This document shows positions 28,010 through 36,072 of a DNA stretch of 64,000 bases, in pieces. The notes beneath the pieces are model-generated. The model saw only the letters and a program-made list of their open reading frames with translations, did not search any database and had not been told where the DNA came from. This stretch comes from Cupriavidus necator (lineage in GTDB: Bacteria > Pseudomonadota > Gammaproteobacteria > Burkholderiales > Burkholderiaceae), in the NCBI GenBank assembly GCA_022041995.1, contig CP074390.1, positions 1,364,001 to 1,428,000 on the forward strand, read 5' to 3'. The first letter of the stretch is position 1, and each line of letters opens with the position of its first letter. Both the position numbers and the translations under genes were made by a program.

Positions 28010-28050
28010 GGTTGGCTCCGTCAGGTGCGCGGCATGAGGCGGCGGCGCGC

Positions 28051-28521
28051 TTACGCCCGGGCAGGCAGCTCCGGCGTGGGCTCGGCCTCATTGGCGCCGG
28101 CCCGGCATTGCGGGCAGACGCCGTACAGCACCAGCATGTGCTCGCGCAAAACAAAGGCGTTGTCGGCGGCTACCTGGCGCTGGCGCTGCTCGATGCTTTC
28201 ATCGCGGAATTCTTCCACGCGGCCGCACGCGACGCAGATCAGGTGGTCATGATGACCGCCTTCATTGAGTTCGAACACGGCGTGGTCGGACTCGAAGCTG
28301 TGCCGCAGCAGGATGTCGGCCTGCACCAGCTGGTTGAGCACGCGATACACCGTGGACAGTCCCGCATCCTCGTCCTGCGTCAGCAGGACGCGGTAGACGT
28401 CTTCGGCGCTCAGGTGGCGCCGGGCGCTGGTGCGGAACACTTCAAGGATCCGCATGCGCGGCGACGTGGCCTTCAGGCCGGCGCGCTTGAGATGGATCGG
28501 GTTTGTGCTCTCGAATGACAT
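28051..28521 (-). CDS. fur: Fur-family metalloregulator
   Basis: A 156-residue ferric uptake regulator. The N-terminal winged helix has LKATSPRMRILEVF and HLSAEDVYRVLL. The dimerisation domain carries the metal motif GGHHDHLICVACG and a second Cys pair GVCPQC, so the structural zinc site is complete. The sequence is somewhat unlike the most common betaproteobacterial Fur (N-terminus MSFESTNPIHLKRAG), so it may be a second copy. Start 28521 is taken by alignment; an ATG at 28533 is also in frame. A Fur-box-like palindrome lies about 440 bp upstream. Confidence 0.88.
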   Translation of the reverse strand: MSFESTNPIHLKRAGLKATSPRMRILEVFRTSARRHLSAEDVYRVLLTQDEDAGLSTVYRVLNQLVQADILLRHSFESDHAVFELNEGGHHDHLICVACGRVEEFRDESIEQRQRQVAADNAFVLREHMLVLYGVCPQCRAGANEAEPTPELPARA

Positions 28522-29150
28522 GGCGGAAGGCATTGGCATGCGGCTGGCGCCCCGCGGGCGGGGCGGCGCCCGGCCTGGCGCCGCGCACGGGCGGCGTCGA
28601 TGGCTTGGCGGGATTTCAGGCTGAAGCGCCAGGGGGCGGATCAGCGCTGGCGCTCCCGCCCCTGGCGGCGCGCCATGCCTGCATGACGCGCGGAATAAAA
28701 AGGTGGCCTGGCTTGTCACCGGAAGACGCGATCGGGAAAGCGGGGTCTGGTTGCTTTCCCGATCTTCCGAAGACTGGCTACTGCCAAACGCTCCGCGTGA
28801 CGGAGCGGTCCCCACAAAAGTCGGTGTCGAATGCCGCAGCGGCGGCATCCGGAAATCCTGTCGTTCCTGCCAGCTTCGGTCGCTGCCGCGTGCCGCGGGG
28901 CGCCGGACCTGGCCGGTCTGCCTGTCGGGCGGTGCGCCGTGCGTCAGGCAGTGATCGAATAGTAAATGGGAATCGATCTCATTACAAGAGAAATTTTTCC
29001 GGGCCGCCTCATTTTTTGAGGGCGGCCTGGTGGCGCGATGTACGACCTTGAGAACACGAGCGGTGCAGCGCCTGTTCCCGGGCATGGCGGGTATCGGCCT
29101 GGCCGCGCTGGCGGCTTGCAACCTGGGCGTAGGCGCTGCGCAGTCGCAGC
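28522..29150. other. 629-bp gap with hairpins and a Fur-box-like site
   Basis: No gene accepted. It holds an 11-pair perfect inverted repeat at 28731-28763 (arms ATCGGGAAAGC and its complement), a Fur-box-like palindrome at 28963-28981, and an imperfect GC-rich stem with a T loop near 29001-29028. A GTG-started frame at 29030-29251 has a lipobox-like LAAC but runs antisense into the PRC-barrel gene and is not convincing. Confidence 0.5.
28963..28981. promoter_or_regulatory. Fur-box-like palindrome
   Basis: AATGGGAATCGATCTCATT is nearly symmetric: AATG and CATT at the ends, with an ATCGAT core. Its AATG/AATCG/TCATT blocks follow the usual Fur-box form. It stands in an AT-rich patch, the kind of place a promoter is found. 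No recognised gene starts within 200 bp on either strand; the nearest candidate target is the fur-type gene itself, 440 bp to the left. Confidence 0.55.
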
Positions 29151-29576
29151 CTACAGCGGCGGGGACACCCAGTATGGGTCGCGGCCGTAGTACTCATGCA
29201 GCGACCTGCCCCACTGGGGATCGGCCATGCTCGGCCAGCTGTCCTTGTTGAAGCCCGGTGCGGATTTGAGCCGGTCTGCCGTCACGGCAATCCGGAAGCA
29301 TTTCTCGTCGGTGTCCATGACCAGCGCATTCCATGGGATGGCGTGCAGTGTGTCGCCGATGCCGAGGAAGCCGCCGGTGGTCAGCACCGCGTAGGCGATG
29401 CGGCCGTGCGGCACATCCAGCATGATCTCGGAAATCTTGCCGACGTGTTCGCCATCGGATGAATAGGCCTTGGTGCCGTCAAGGCTCGATGCCGCCATCA
29501 CTTCAGGGCCCGGGCCCTCGCCCACGCCTGAACCGATGATGGCCGCGCCTTCACTGATGGGAGGTTGGTTTGGCAT
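29151..29576 (-). CDS. PRC-barrel domain protein
   Basis: A 141-residue soluble protein. The PRC-barrel (residues about 32-105) reads AYSSDGEHVGKISEIMLDVPHGRIAYAVLTTGG in its core, followed by GDTLHAIPWNALVMD. A C-terminal tail ends in YYGRDPYWVSPPL. PRC-barrel proteins of this size are common in Betaproteobacteria and often stress-induced; function is unknown. AAGGAG seven bases before the ATG at 29576 fixes the start. It lies alone between the Fur-box region and a LysR gene. Confidence 0.8.
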   Translation of the reverse strand: MPNQPPISEGAAIIGSGVGEGPGPEVMAASSLDGTKAYSSDGEHVGKISEIMLDVPHGRIAYAVLTTGGFLGIGDTLHAIPWNALVMDTDEKCFRIAVTADRLKSAPGFNKDSWPSMADPQWGRSLHEYYGRDPYWVSPPL

Positions 29577-29809
29577 GCTTTGCTCCTTGTCGCAAGACGT
29601 TGGAATGCATGGCATGCGCAATGACCATGCCTGCGCCGTTTGTGGCGCAGTACGCATGGGGCTGAAGTTGCCATGCTGCCGCCGTGGTAATTCTTTCGCG
29701 CGGCATGGAAAAAAAGCGCGTCAACGTGGCGCTGCGCGCCTGCTGGTTCATGGATTTCCTTTGGAAGTCCGATCCGCGCCGGTGCTTGCAGCGCGTCGGG
29801 CCGGTTCCG

Positions 29810-30703
29810 TCAGGCCGATGACAGGCCCAGGATCCAGTTGCGGAAGGCCGCCAGCGCTTCGGATTCGGGCCGGCCCTCCGGATAGGCAAAGTAGTAGCCC
29901 TGCTGCTCGTCCAGCATGCCCGCCAGCGGGATCACCAGCTGGCCGGTCTGCAGCTCGCGCTCGATCAGCAGGCGCGGCGCCAGGCCGATGCCAAGCCCGG
30001 CCGCAGCGGCGGCCGTCATCATCGTGAACAGTTCATAGCGTGGCCCGCGCGAGGCGGCCAGGTCATAGGCCCAGCCCTGTGCCGCGTACCAGTCGCGCCA
30101 GGCGTTGGCGCGCGTGCTCAGGTGCAGGTGGCGGCAGCGCGCCAGGCTGGCGGCGCCGGTCACGGGATGCCCGGCCAGGAAGGCGGGACTGCACACCGGC
30201 ACCATGCCCCCTTCGCGGAAGATCACGCCGCCGCGCGTGCCGGGCCAGAACTGGTCGCCGAAGTAAATCGCCGCGTCATAGGCGCATTCCTGGAACGAGA
30301 ACGGCTGCGAGCGCGCCGACAGGTTGACCGTCACGTTGGGATGGCGACGCGCAAAGTCCGGCAGGCGCGGGATCAGCCATTGGGTGGCAAAGGTGGGCAC
30401 CACTGCCAGCTCCAGTGTGTAGCCCATGGCCCGGCCGGTGGTGATTTCCAGCGTGTCGCGCTGCAGGTGGTCCAGGTGCCGGCGGATGCGCGCGGCGTAT
30501 TCGCGCCCGGTATCGGTCAGCACTAGGCGCCGGCGCACGCGCGTGAACAGCGCCACGCCCAGGCGCTGCTCCAGTTGCGCCACCTGCCGCCCCACCGCGC
30601 TGTGCGTCAGCGCCAGCTCTGCCGCGGCGCGGGTAAAGCTGCCCAGCCGTGCCGAGGCCTCGAAGGCCTGCAGCGCGCCCAGGTTGGGGATGTCGTTTCT
30701 CAT
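29810..30703 (-). CDS. LysR-family regulator, GcvA-like
   Basis: A 297-residue LysR regulator of the GcvA/TrpI-like branch, recognised by MRNDIPNLGALQAFEASARLG at the start (in parts: LGALQAFEASARLGSFTRAA), HSAVGRQVAQLEQRLGVALF as recognition region, and an effector domain with FARRHPNVTVNLSARSQP. It is divergent from the DUF1338 gene with 188 bp between starts, and is the natural candidate for its regulator. Start at 30703 gives standard length; upstream in-frame codons add a basic leader not seen in the family. Confidence 0.86.
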   Translation of the reverse strand: MRNDIPNLGALQAFEASARLGSFTRAAAELALTHSAVGRQVAQLEQRLGVALFTRVRRRLVLTDTGREYAARIRRHLDHLQRDTLEITTGRAMGYTLELAVVPTFATQWLIPRLPDFARRHPNVTVNLSARSQPFSFQECAYDAAIYFGDQFWPGTRGGVIFREGGMVPVCSPAFLAGHPVTGAASLARCRHLHLSTRANAWRDWYAAQGWAYDLAASRGPRYELFTMMTAAAAAGLGIGLAPRLLIERELQTGQLVIPLAGMLDEQQGYYFAYPEGRPESEALAAFRNWILGLSSA

Positions 30704-30891
30704 GGGACTGCGAGGGAAGGAAGGCTGACAGTATAAACAGCGGCGCCAGGCCGCACCGCTACCCTGGTCGTGCGCCGCATGCACAATATTGTGCGCAATG
30801 CGCGCTTGTGCGCGCCATGTGAGCGCCCCTATCCTGCCCCGCGGATCGTCGCCAGCCCGGCTGCCTTCCCAGTGCTCACCTGTTTGCGCCC

Positions 30892-31896
30892 ATGACCTCC
30901 AAACTCTCCACGCTCCTCACCGCCAACGTCGGCGCCACCCGCGCTGCGCAACTGCTCGCGCTGGTCAGCTTGCCCGCGGATCTGCCGCAGGCCCCGCAGG
31001 GCCGTGCCACCCGCGCGGAAATCGCCCAGGCCCTGAACATGGTGCTGTTCGGCGGCATCCTCGAGCGCGTGCCGACCGGGCGCGCCTACACCGACGACGT
31101 TGCCGCCGCCGGCGGCAAGGTCACCTTCGACCACGGCGCGCTGCGCACGGTCAAGTGGCGCGACAACGGCGCGCTGCCCGAAGGCGAGGCCGCCTTCACC
31201 CGCATCCTGCGCCCGCTCGGCTATGTGCTCAACGGCACCTATCCGCTGGACCGCATCGGCATGACCGGCCGCTCCTACGCGCATGCCGACGCGCCCGAGG
31301 ATATCGCCCAGTTCTTCCTCAGCGAATTCCATCCGGAACGTTTCAGCGACGCCTTCCGCGCCGCCGTCAGCCGCGTCACCGGCACCTCCGCCGACCCGCT
31401 CACGCCGCGCGCGCAGACCCTGCTGTGGCAGCTGGAGCGCGACGGCGCACTGGACCTGGCCGACGGCGCCGAGCTGGTCGGCCTGCTGGTGCCATGCTTC
31501 GAGCGCCAGCACGCCACGCCGAGGCTGGCCGACTATGAAACCCTGCTGAGTGAATCGGCGGAGATGGCCTGGGTCGCCACCGAAGGCAACGCCTTCAACC
31601 ACGCCACCGACCGCGTCGACGACGTGTTCGCGCTCGCCGAGCAGCAGAAGCAGCTGGGCCGGCCGATGAAGGACAAGGTGGAAGTCTCGCGCAGCGGGCG
31701 CGTGAAGCAGACCGCGTTCCGGGCGGATACAGTGCGCCGCGCCTTCGTCGGCGCGCAGGGCGAGACGGTGGAGCGGGACGTGCCGGGATCGTTCTACGAG
31801 TTCATCACGCGGGACCGCTTTGCCGAAGAAGCGGCCGCGCCGCAGCGCTATGACCTGGGTTTGATGCGGGCAATGCGCAGGGGATCTTCAAGATGA
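30892..31896 (+). CDS. DUF1338 (2-oxoadipate dioxygenase/decarboxylase-like) protein
   Basis: A 334-residue DUF1338 protein. The fold is a vicinal-oxygen-chelate-like barrel; characterised relatives (HglS) turn 2-oxoadipate into 2-hydroxyglutarate in lysine breakdown, using Fe(II). The expected metal set is visible: His in TFDHGALRTV near residue 80, with Arg four residues on, His in NAFNHATDRVDD near 240, and Glu in SFYEFITRD near 303. It is shorter than HglS, which is above 450 residues, so the substrate may differ. A GcvA-like LysR gene is divergent. Confidence 0.82.
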   Translation: MTSKLSTLLTANVGATRAAQLLALVSLPADLPQAPQGRATRAEIAQALNMVLFGGILERVPTGRAYTDDVAAAGGKVTFDHGALRTVKWRDNGALPEGEAAFTRILRPLGYVLNGTYPLDRIGMTGRSYAHADAPEDIAQFFLSEFHPERFSDAFRAAVSRVTGTSADPLTPRAQTLLWQLERDGALDLADGAELVGLLVPCFERQHATPRLADYETLLSESAEMAWVATEGNAFNHATDRVDDVFALAEQQKQLGRPMKDKVEVSRSGRVKQTAFRADTVRRAFVGAQGETVERDVPGSFYEFITRDRFAEEAAAPQRYDLGLMRAMRRGSSR

Positions 31897-31936
31897 CGGC
31901 GGCTTGCTGATTGCGGTAAAGGGTATTGATGCGCCT

Positions 31937-31988
31937 GCCCTCACCCCCGGCCCCTCTCCCGCAAGCGGGAGAGGGTTGGGGTGAGGGC
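31937..31988. repeat. REP-like nested palindrome between convergent genes
   Basis: Outer arms GCCCTCACCCC and GGGGTGAGGGC enclose an inner stem CCTCTCCCGC-AAG-GCGGGAGAGG. This is the shape of the widespread CCCTCACCCC/GAGAGGG repetitive palindromes of GC-rich proteobacteria. It probably also acts as a terminator for the convergent DUF1338 and fusA-type genes. Confidence 0.75.
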
Positions 31989-32041
31989 CGGCGCGTCGAC
32001 GAAGTGCGGCGCGGCCGTGTACCTCGGCCTCCGGAAATCCG

Positions 32042-34162
32042 TCAGCCCGCCCGTTTCGCCGATATCACCGCCTCAGCCACATTGGCCGGCGCCTCGGCAT
32101 AGTGCTTGAACTCCATCGTGTACGTCGCGCGCCCCTGCGTCAGCGAGCGCAGCGTGGTGGAGTAGCCAAACATGGTGGCCAGCGGCACCTCGGCACGCAC
32201 GATCTTGCCGCCGCCACCGGCGATGTCTTCCATGCCGTGCACCATGCCGCGACGTGACGACAGATCGCCCATCACGTTGCCGGTGAATTCCTCAGGCGTT
32301 TCCACCTCGACGGCCATCATCGGCTCCAGCAGGATGGGCCTGGCCCGGCGCATGCCTTCCTTGAACGCCATCGAGCCGGCCATGCGGAATGCGTTCTCGT
32401 TTGAGTCCACGTCGTGGTAGGAGCCGAACACCAGCGTGGCCTTGATGTCGACCACCGGGTAGCCGGCCAGCACGCCTGACTGCATGGTCTCGCGGATGCC
32501 CTTGTCCACCGCGGGGATGAACTCGCGCGGGACCACGCCGCCTTTGACGGCATCGACGAACTCATAGCCGCCGCCATGCGGCATCGGGTCGAGGTTGAGC
32601 ACCACGTGGCCGTACTGGCCGCGTCCGCCCGATTGCTTGATGAACTTGCCCTCGACGTCCTTGGCCGGCTGGCGGATGGTCTCGCGGTAGGCCACCTGGG
32701 GCTTGCCGACCGAGGCCTCAACGCCGAACTCGCGCCGCATGCGGTCGACCAGGATTTCCAGGTGCAGCTCGCCCATGCCGGAGATGATGGTCTGGCCGGA
32801 TTCCTCGTCCGTGGTCACGCGGAAGGACGGGTCTTCCTGCGCAAGGCGGTTCAGCGCAATGCCCATCTTTTCCTGGTCTGCCTTGGTCCTGGGTTCCACT
32901 GCCTGCGAGATCACCGGTTCCGGGAAGCTCATGCGCTCCAGGATAATGACCTTGTCGGGGTCGCACAGGGTGTCGCCGGTGGTCGCTTCCTTCAGGCCGA
33001 CGGCCGCGGCGATGTCGCCGGCGCGCACTTCCTTGATCTCCTGGCGCACGTTGGCGTGCATCTGCAGGATGCGGCCCAGGCGCTCGCGCTTGCCCTTGAC
33101 CGGGTTGTAGACCGCGTCGCCGGATTTGACCACGCCGGAATAGACGCGGAAGAAGATCAGCTGGCCGACAAAGGGGTCGGTCATGATCTTGAAGGCCAGC
33201 GCGGCAAACGGCTCGTCGTCGCTGGGATGGCGTTCGGCCTCGCGGTCGTCTTCGGTGTGGCCCATGATGGCCGGCACGTCGGCGGGCGAGGGCAGATAGT
33301 CGATCACCGCGTCCAGCATGCTCTGCACGCCCTTGTTCTTGAAGGCGCTGCCGCACAGCATCGGCACGATCTCGTTGGCGATGGTGCGCTTGCGCAGGCC
33401 GCGCTTGATCTGCTCCTCGGTCAGCGGCTCGCCCGACAGGTACTGGTTGAGCAGCGTCTCGTCGGCCTCGGCGGCGGCTTCGACCATCTTGTCGCGCCAT
33501 TGCTGTGCGGTGGCCAGCAAGTCCGCCGGGATGTCCTGGTATGCAAAGCGCACGCCCTGGCTGGCATCGTCCCAGACGATGGCCTTCATCTTGACCAGGT
33601 CGATCACGCCCTGGAAGTGGTCCTCGGCGCCCAGCGGGATCTGGATCGGCACGGCGCGGCCCTTGAGGCGGTCGGCGATCTGCGTCTGCACGCGGAAGAA
33701 GTCGGCGCCGACGCGGTCCATCTTGTTGACGAAGGCAATGCGCGGCACCGCGTACTTGTTGGCCTGGCGCCAGACCGTCTCGGACTGCGGCTGCACGCCG
33801 CCGACGGCGTCATAGACCATGCAGGCGCCGTCGAGCACGCGCATGGAGCGCTCGACTTCGATGGTGAAGTCGACGTGTCCCGGCGTATCGATGATGTTGA
33901 TGCGGTGTTCGGGGTAATTGCCGGTCATGCCTTTCCAGAAGGCAGTGGTGGCTGCCGACGTGATGGTGATGCCGCGCTCCTGCTCCTGTTCCATCCAGTC
34001 CATGGTGGCGGCGCCGTCGTGCACTTCGCCCATCTTGTGGCTGACACCCGTATAGAACAGGATGCGCTCGGTCGTCGTGGTCTTGCCGGCGTCGATATGC
34101 GCGCTGATGCCAATGTTGCGGTAGCGCTCGATGGGGGTCTTGCGAGGCACAGTGTTCTCCAT
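32042..34162 (-). CDS. fusA: Elongation factor G (stand-alone copy)
   Basis: A 706-residue translational GTPase that drives ribosomal translocation. G1 AHIDAGKTTTTERILFYTG, G2 RGITITSAATT, G3 DTPGHVDF, G4 NKMDR and the C-terminal domains IV-V (VAYRETIRQPAKDVEGKF; RAEVPLATMFGYSTTLRSLTQGRA) are complete. It is not in the usual str operon (rpsL-rpsG-fusA-tufA) but alone, beside a response regulator, so it is probably the second EF-G copy of this genome. Start 34162 gives the standard N-terminus MENTVPRKTPIERYRNIGIS; no strong ribosome site. Confidence 0.95.
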   Translation of the reverse strand: MENTVPRKTPIERYRNIGISAHIDAGKTTTTERILFYTGVSHKMGEVHDGAATMDWMEQEQERGITITSAATTAFWKGMTGNYPEHRINIIDTPGHVDFTIEVERSMRVLDGACMVYDAVGGVQPQSETVWRQANKYAVPRIAFVNKMDRVGADFFRVQTQIADRLKGRAVPIQIPLGAEDHFQGVIDLVKMKAIVWDDASQGVRFAYQDIPADLLATAQQWRDKMVEAAAEADETLLNQYLSGEPLTEEQIKRGLRKRTIANEIVPMLCGSAFKNKGVQSMLDAVIDYLPSPADVPAIMGHTEDDREAERHPSDDEPFAALAFKIMTDPFVGQLIFFRVYSGVVKSGDAVYNPVKGKRERLGRILQMHANVRQEIKEVRAGDIAAAVGLKEATTGDTLCDPDKVIILERMSFPEPVISQAVEPRTKADQEKMGIALNRLAQEDPSFRVTTDEESGQTIISGMGELHLEILVDRMRREFGVEASVGKPQVAYRETIRQPAKDVEGKFIKQSGGRGQYGHVVLNLDPMPHGGGYEFVDAVKGGVVPREFIPAVDKGIRETMQSGVLAGYPVVDIKATLVFGSYHDVDSNENAFRMAGSMAFKEGMRRARPILLEPMMAVEVETPEEFTGNVMGDLSSRRGMVHGMEDIAGGGGKIVRAEVPLATMFGYSTTLRSLTQGRATYTMEFKHYAEAPANVAEAVISAKRAG

Positions 34163-34442
34163 GGATGAAACACGCTGGAATAGAGTAGCACCACTGGCCG
34201 TCTGCTGTTGTCCCTGCAGTGCGCAGGGGCACACCGCCGCTCCCCGGTGCTCCGGCATAAGCGTGTGTCTGAGGCGGGCCTAGGATTCGGCTTCATCCGA
34301 AACCGATTTCTCCCATCCTGCCAGCGTCAGCGGCTCCCTATACTGGCGCAGCATCGCGCCCCGCGTGTTCATCGCCCTGCCATCCCATGCCCGGCCAGGA
34401 TGCGCCCGGTCGCCGATGCATTCCCGGACTACGAAGCCACGC

Positions 34443-35072
34443 ATGACAACCATCCTGATCGTTGACGACCATCCGGCGATGCGGCTGGTGCTCAGGCACC
34501 ACCTGTTGCAGCTGCTTGGCGTAGACGAGGTGATCGAAGCAGACAACGGACAGTGCGCCATCGAGCTGGTGCGCGCGCGCACGCCGGACCTCGTGCTGCT
34601 CGACCTGGACATCCCGCGCTCCAGCGGGCTGGACGTGGCGCCGCGCCTGCGCGCGATCCATCCGCAGGTACGCATTCTGGTGGTGACCGCGCTGGACCCG
34701 GCGGTGTTCGTCAGCCGCTCATGGCAGGCCGGTGCGCAGGGCTTTGTCAGCAAGACCCAGGACATCAAGGAAATCCTGCGTGCGGTCGAGGCGGTGCTGG
34801 CGGGCTATACCGTGTTCCCGGTGCTCAGCCGCGGCGGCGCGCCGCGCCAGGCCATGTCGGCGGATGAGGAGATCCTGCGGCGCCTTTCCGACAAGGAACT
34901 GGCGGTGCTGCAGATGCTGGCGCGCGGCCTGTCGTACAAGGCCATCAGCGCCAGCCTCTTTATCAGCAACAAGACCGTCAGCAGCTACAAGGCACGCATC
35001 ATGGGCAAGCTGCAGGTCTCGTCCCTGGTGGAGCTGGTGGACTTTGCGCGACGCTGCCGGCTGACGCCCTGA
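34443..35072 (+). CDS. NarL/LuxR-type response regulator
   Basis: A 209-residue two-component response regulator. The receiver domain (1-120) has the acidic pair DD in LIVDDHPA, the phospho-accepting Asp in LVLLDLDIP near 54, Thr in VVTAL and Lys in FVSKTQ. The C-terminal helix-turn-helix (LSDKELAVLQMLARGLSYKA, ISNKTVSSYKARIMGKL) is LuxR type. There is no sensor kinase next to it, so it is an orphan here. An upstream in-frame ATG at 34365 is less likely because it adds a leader before the receiver strand. Confidence 0.9.
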   Translation: MTTILIVDDHPAMRLVLRHHLLQLLGVDEVIEADNGQCAIELVRARTPDLVLLDLDIPRSSGLDVAPRLRAIHPQVRILVVTALDPAVFVSRSWQAGAQGFVSKTQDIKEILRAVEAVLAGYTVFPVLSRGGAPRQAMSADEEILRRLSDKELAVLQMLARGLSYKAISASLFISNKTVSSYKARIMGKLQVSSLVELVDFARRCRLTP

Positions 35073-35143
35073 TTGTGGTTGTCCTTATTAGACATCGTAT
35101 AAGTTAGGTTGGGCCGCACCCGCCCAAGGTGCGTGCGCGCCGC

Positions 35144-35917
35144 TCAGCCTTGGGCGCCGGCTGGCCCTGAGGCCTTGCGCAGCCGTTCGCGGCTGTTGGT
35201 CAGGTGCATGCGCATGGCGGCCTTGGCTCCGTCGGGGTCGCGGCGGTCGATCGCGTCGTAGATGTTCTCGTGCTCGATGCTGACGCGCTCCAGGTACTGC
35301 TCGCGCTCGGGCGTGCTGACCTGCAGGCGGCTGCGCGGGATCACCATGGTGCCCAGGTGGCCCATGATGTCCGTGAAGTAGCGGTTGCCGGTGGCGCGCG
35401 CAATTTCCAGGTGGAAGGCAAAGTCGCTCTCCACGGCGTCGTTGCCGGCGCCGGCACTGCGCTTGAGCTCATCCAGCGCCTGGCGCATCGCGGCCAGCTG
35501 CGCGTCGGTGCGGCGCGATGCGGCCAGGCCCGCGGCCTCGGCCTCCAGGCTGACGCGGAATTCCAGCATCGCCATCACATCCATGGCCGTGCCCAGCGCG
35601 TCAGGCCCGATGCGGAAGGGCGAGGGCGCCTCGGCCGCGCGTGCCAGCACGAAGGTGCCGATGCCGTGGCGCGTCTCCACCAGGCCGCTGGCCTGCAGGC
35701 GCGACAGTGCCTCGCGTACCACGGTGCGGCTGACCCCCATCGACGCCATGATCTCCGACTCGGTCGGCAGCTTGTTGCCGGGCTTGAGCTGGCCCTGGCG
35801 GATCTCTTCGCCAAGGGCTTGCACCACTTCCTCGGCAAGTGTGCGGCCGCGGCGGCGCAGCGGCGCGTGCGGCGCAGGAACAGGCGGAACGGACTGGGCG
35901 GAGGTGGAGTTCGGCAT
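35144..35917 (-). CDS. GntR/FadR-family regulator of D-glucarate genes
   Basis: A 257-residue regulator with an N-terminal GntR winged helix (LPTESEIMASMGVSRTVVRE) and a C-terminal FCD ligand domain. It is divergent from gudD, and a 27-bp palindrome lies between them; the left half of that palindrome recurs before kdgD. That makes it the likely repressor of the whole glucarate regulon, with glucarate or a breakdown product as inducer. An in-frame upstream ATG at 35968 would extend it by 17 residues; the start at 35917 is by family length. Confidence 0.85.
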   Translation of the reverse strand: MPNSTSAQSVPPVPAPHAPLRRRGRTLAEEVVQALGEEIRQGQLKPGNKLPTESEIMASMGVSRTVVREALSRLQASGLVETRHGIGTFVLARAAEAPSPFRIGPDALGTAMDVMAMLEFRVSLEAEAAGLAASRRTDAQLAAMRQALDELKRSAGAGNDAVESDFAFHLEIARATGNRYFTDIMGHLGTMVIPRSRLQVSTPEREQYLERVSIEHENIYDAIDRRDPDGAKAAMRMHLTNSRERLRKASGPAGAQG

Positions 35918-35976
35918 GGTGGATACGGGCGGGGTTTCCCGGACTTGACCGGTTCGAGATGGCCTCATTATACTGG

Positions 35977-36003
35977 GTTATCAGTCATACGATGACAGAT
36001 AAC
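35977..36003. promoter_or_regulatory. 27-bp palindromic operator, glucarate regulator
   Basis: GTTATC-A-GTCAT-ACG-ATGAC-A-GATAAC, symmetric except at the A/A positions and centre. It lies between the divergent GntR regulator and gudD. The left half GTTATCAGTCAT recurs exactly at 43055-43066 upstream of kdgD. Confidence 0.8.
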
Positions 36004-36072
36004 ATACGCGACACGATGGTCCGGGTGAACGATTCGGCGCCCGCCGTCGGAAATGCCGGAGACAACCCAGAG

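Noticed and set aside
29030..29251. GTG-started frame with a hydrophobic stretch and LAAC lipobox
   Set aside because: Ends in low-complexity Cys/Ser/Arg antisense to the PRC-barrel gene; no ribosome site; the lipobox can arise by chance in Ala-rich shadow frames.
35088..35113. Partial match (ATACGATG-N-C-N2-ATAA on the minus strand) to the glucarate operator at the 3' end of the GntR gene
   Set aside because: Only one half resembles the operator, and there is no promoter or gene start to control.
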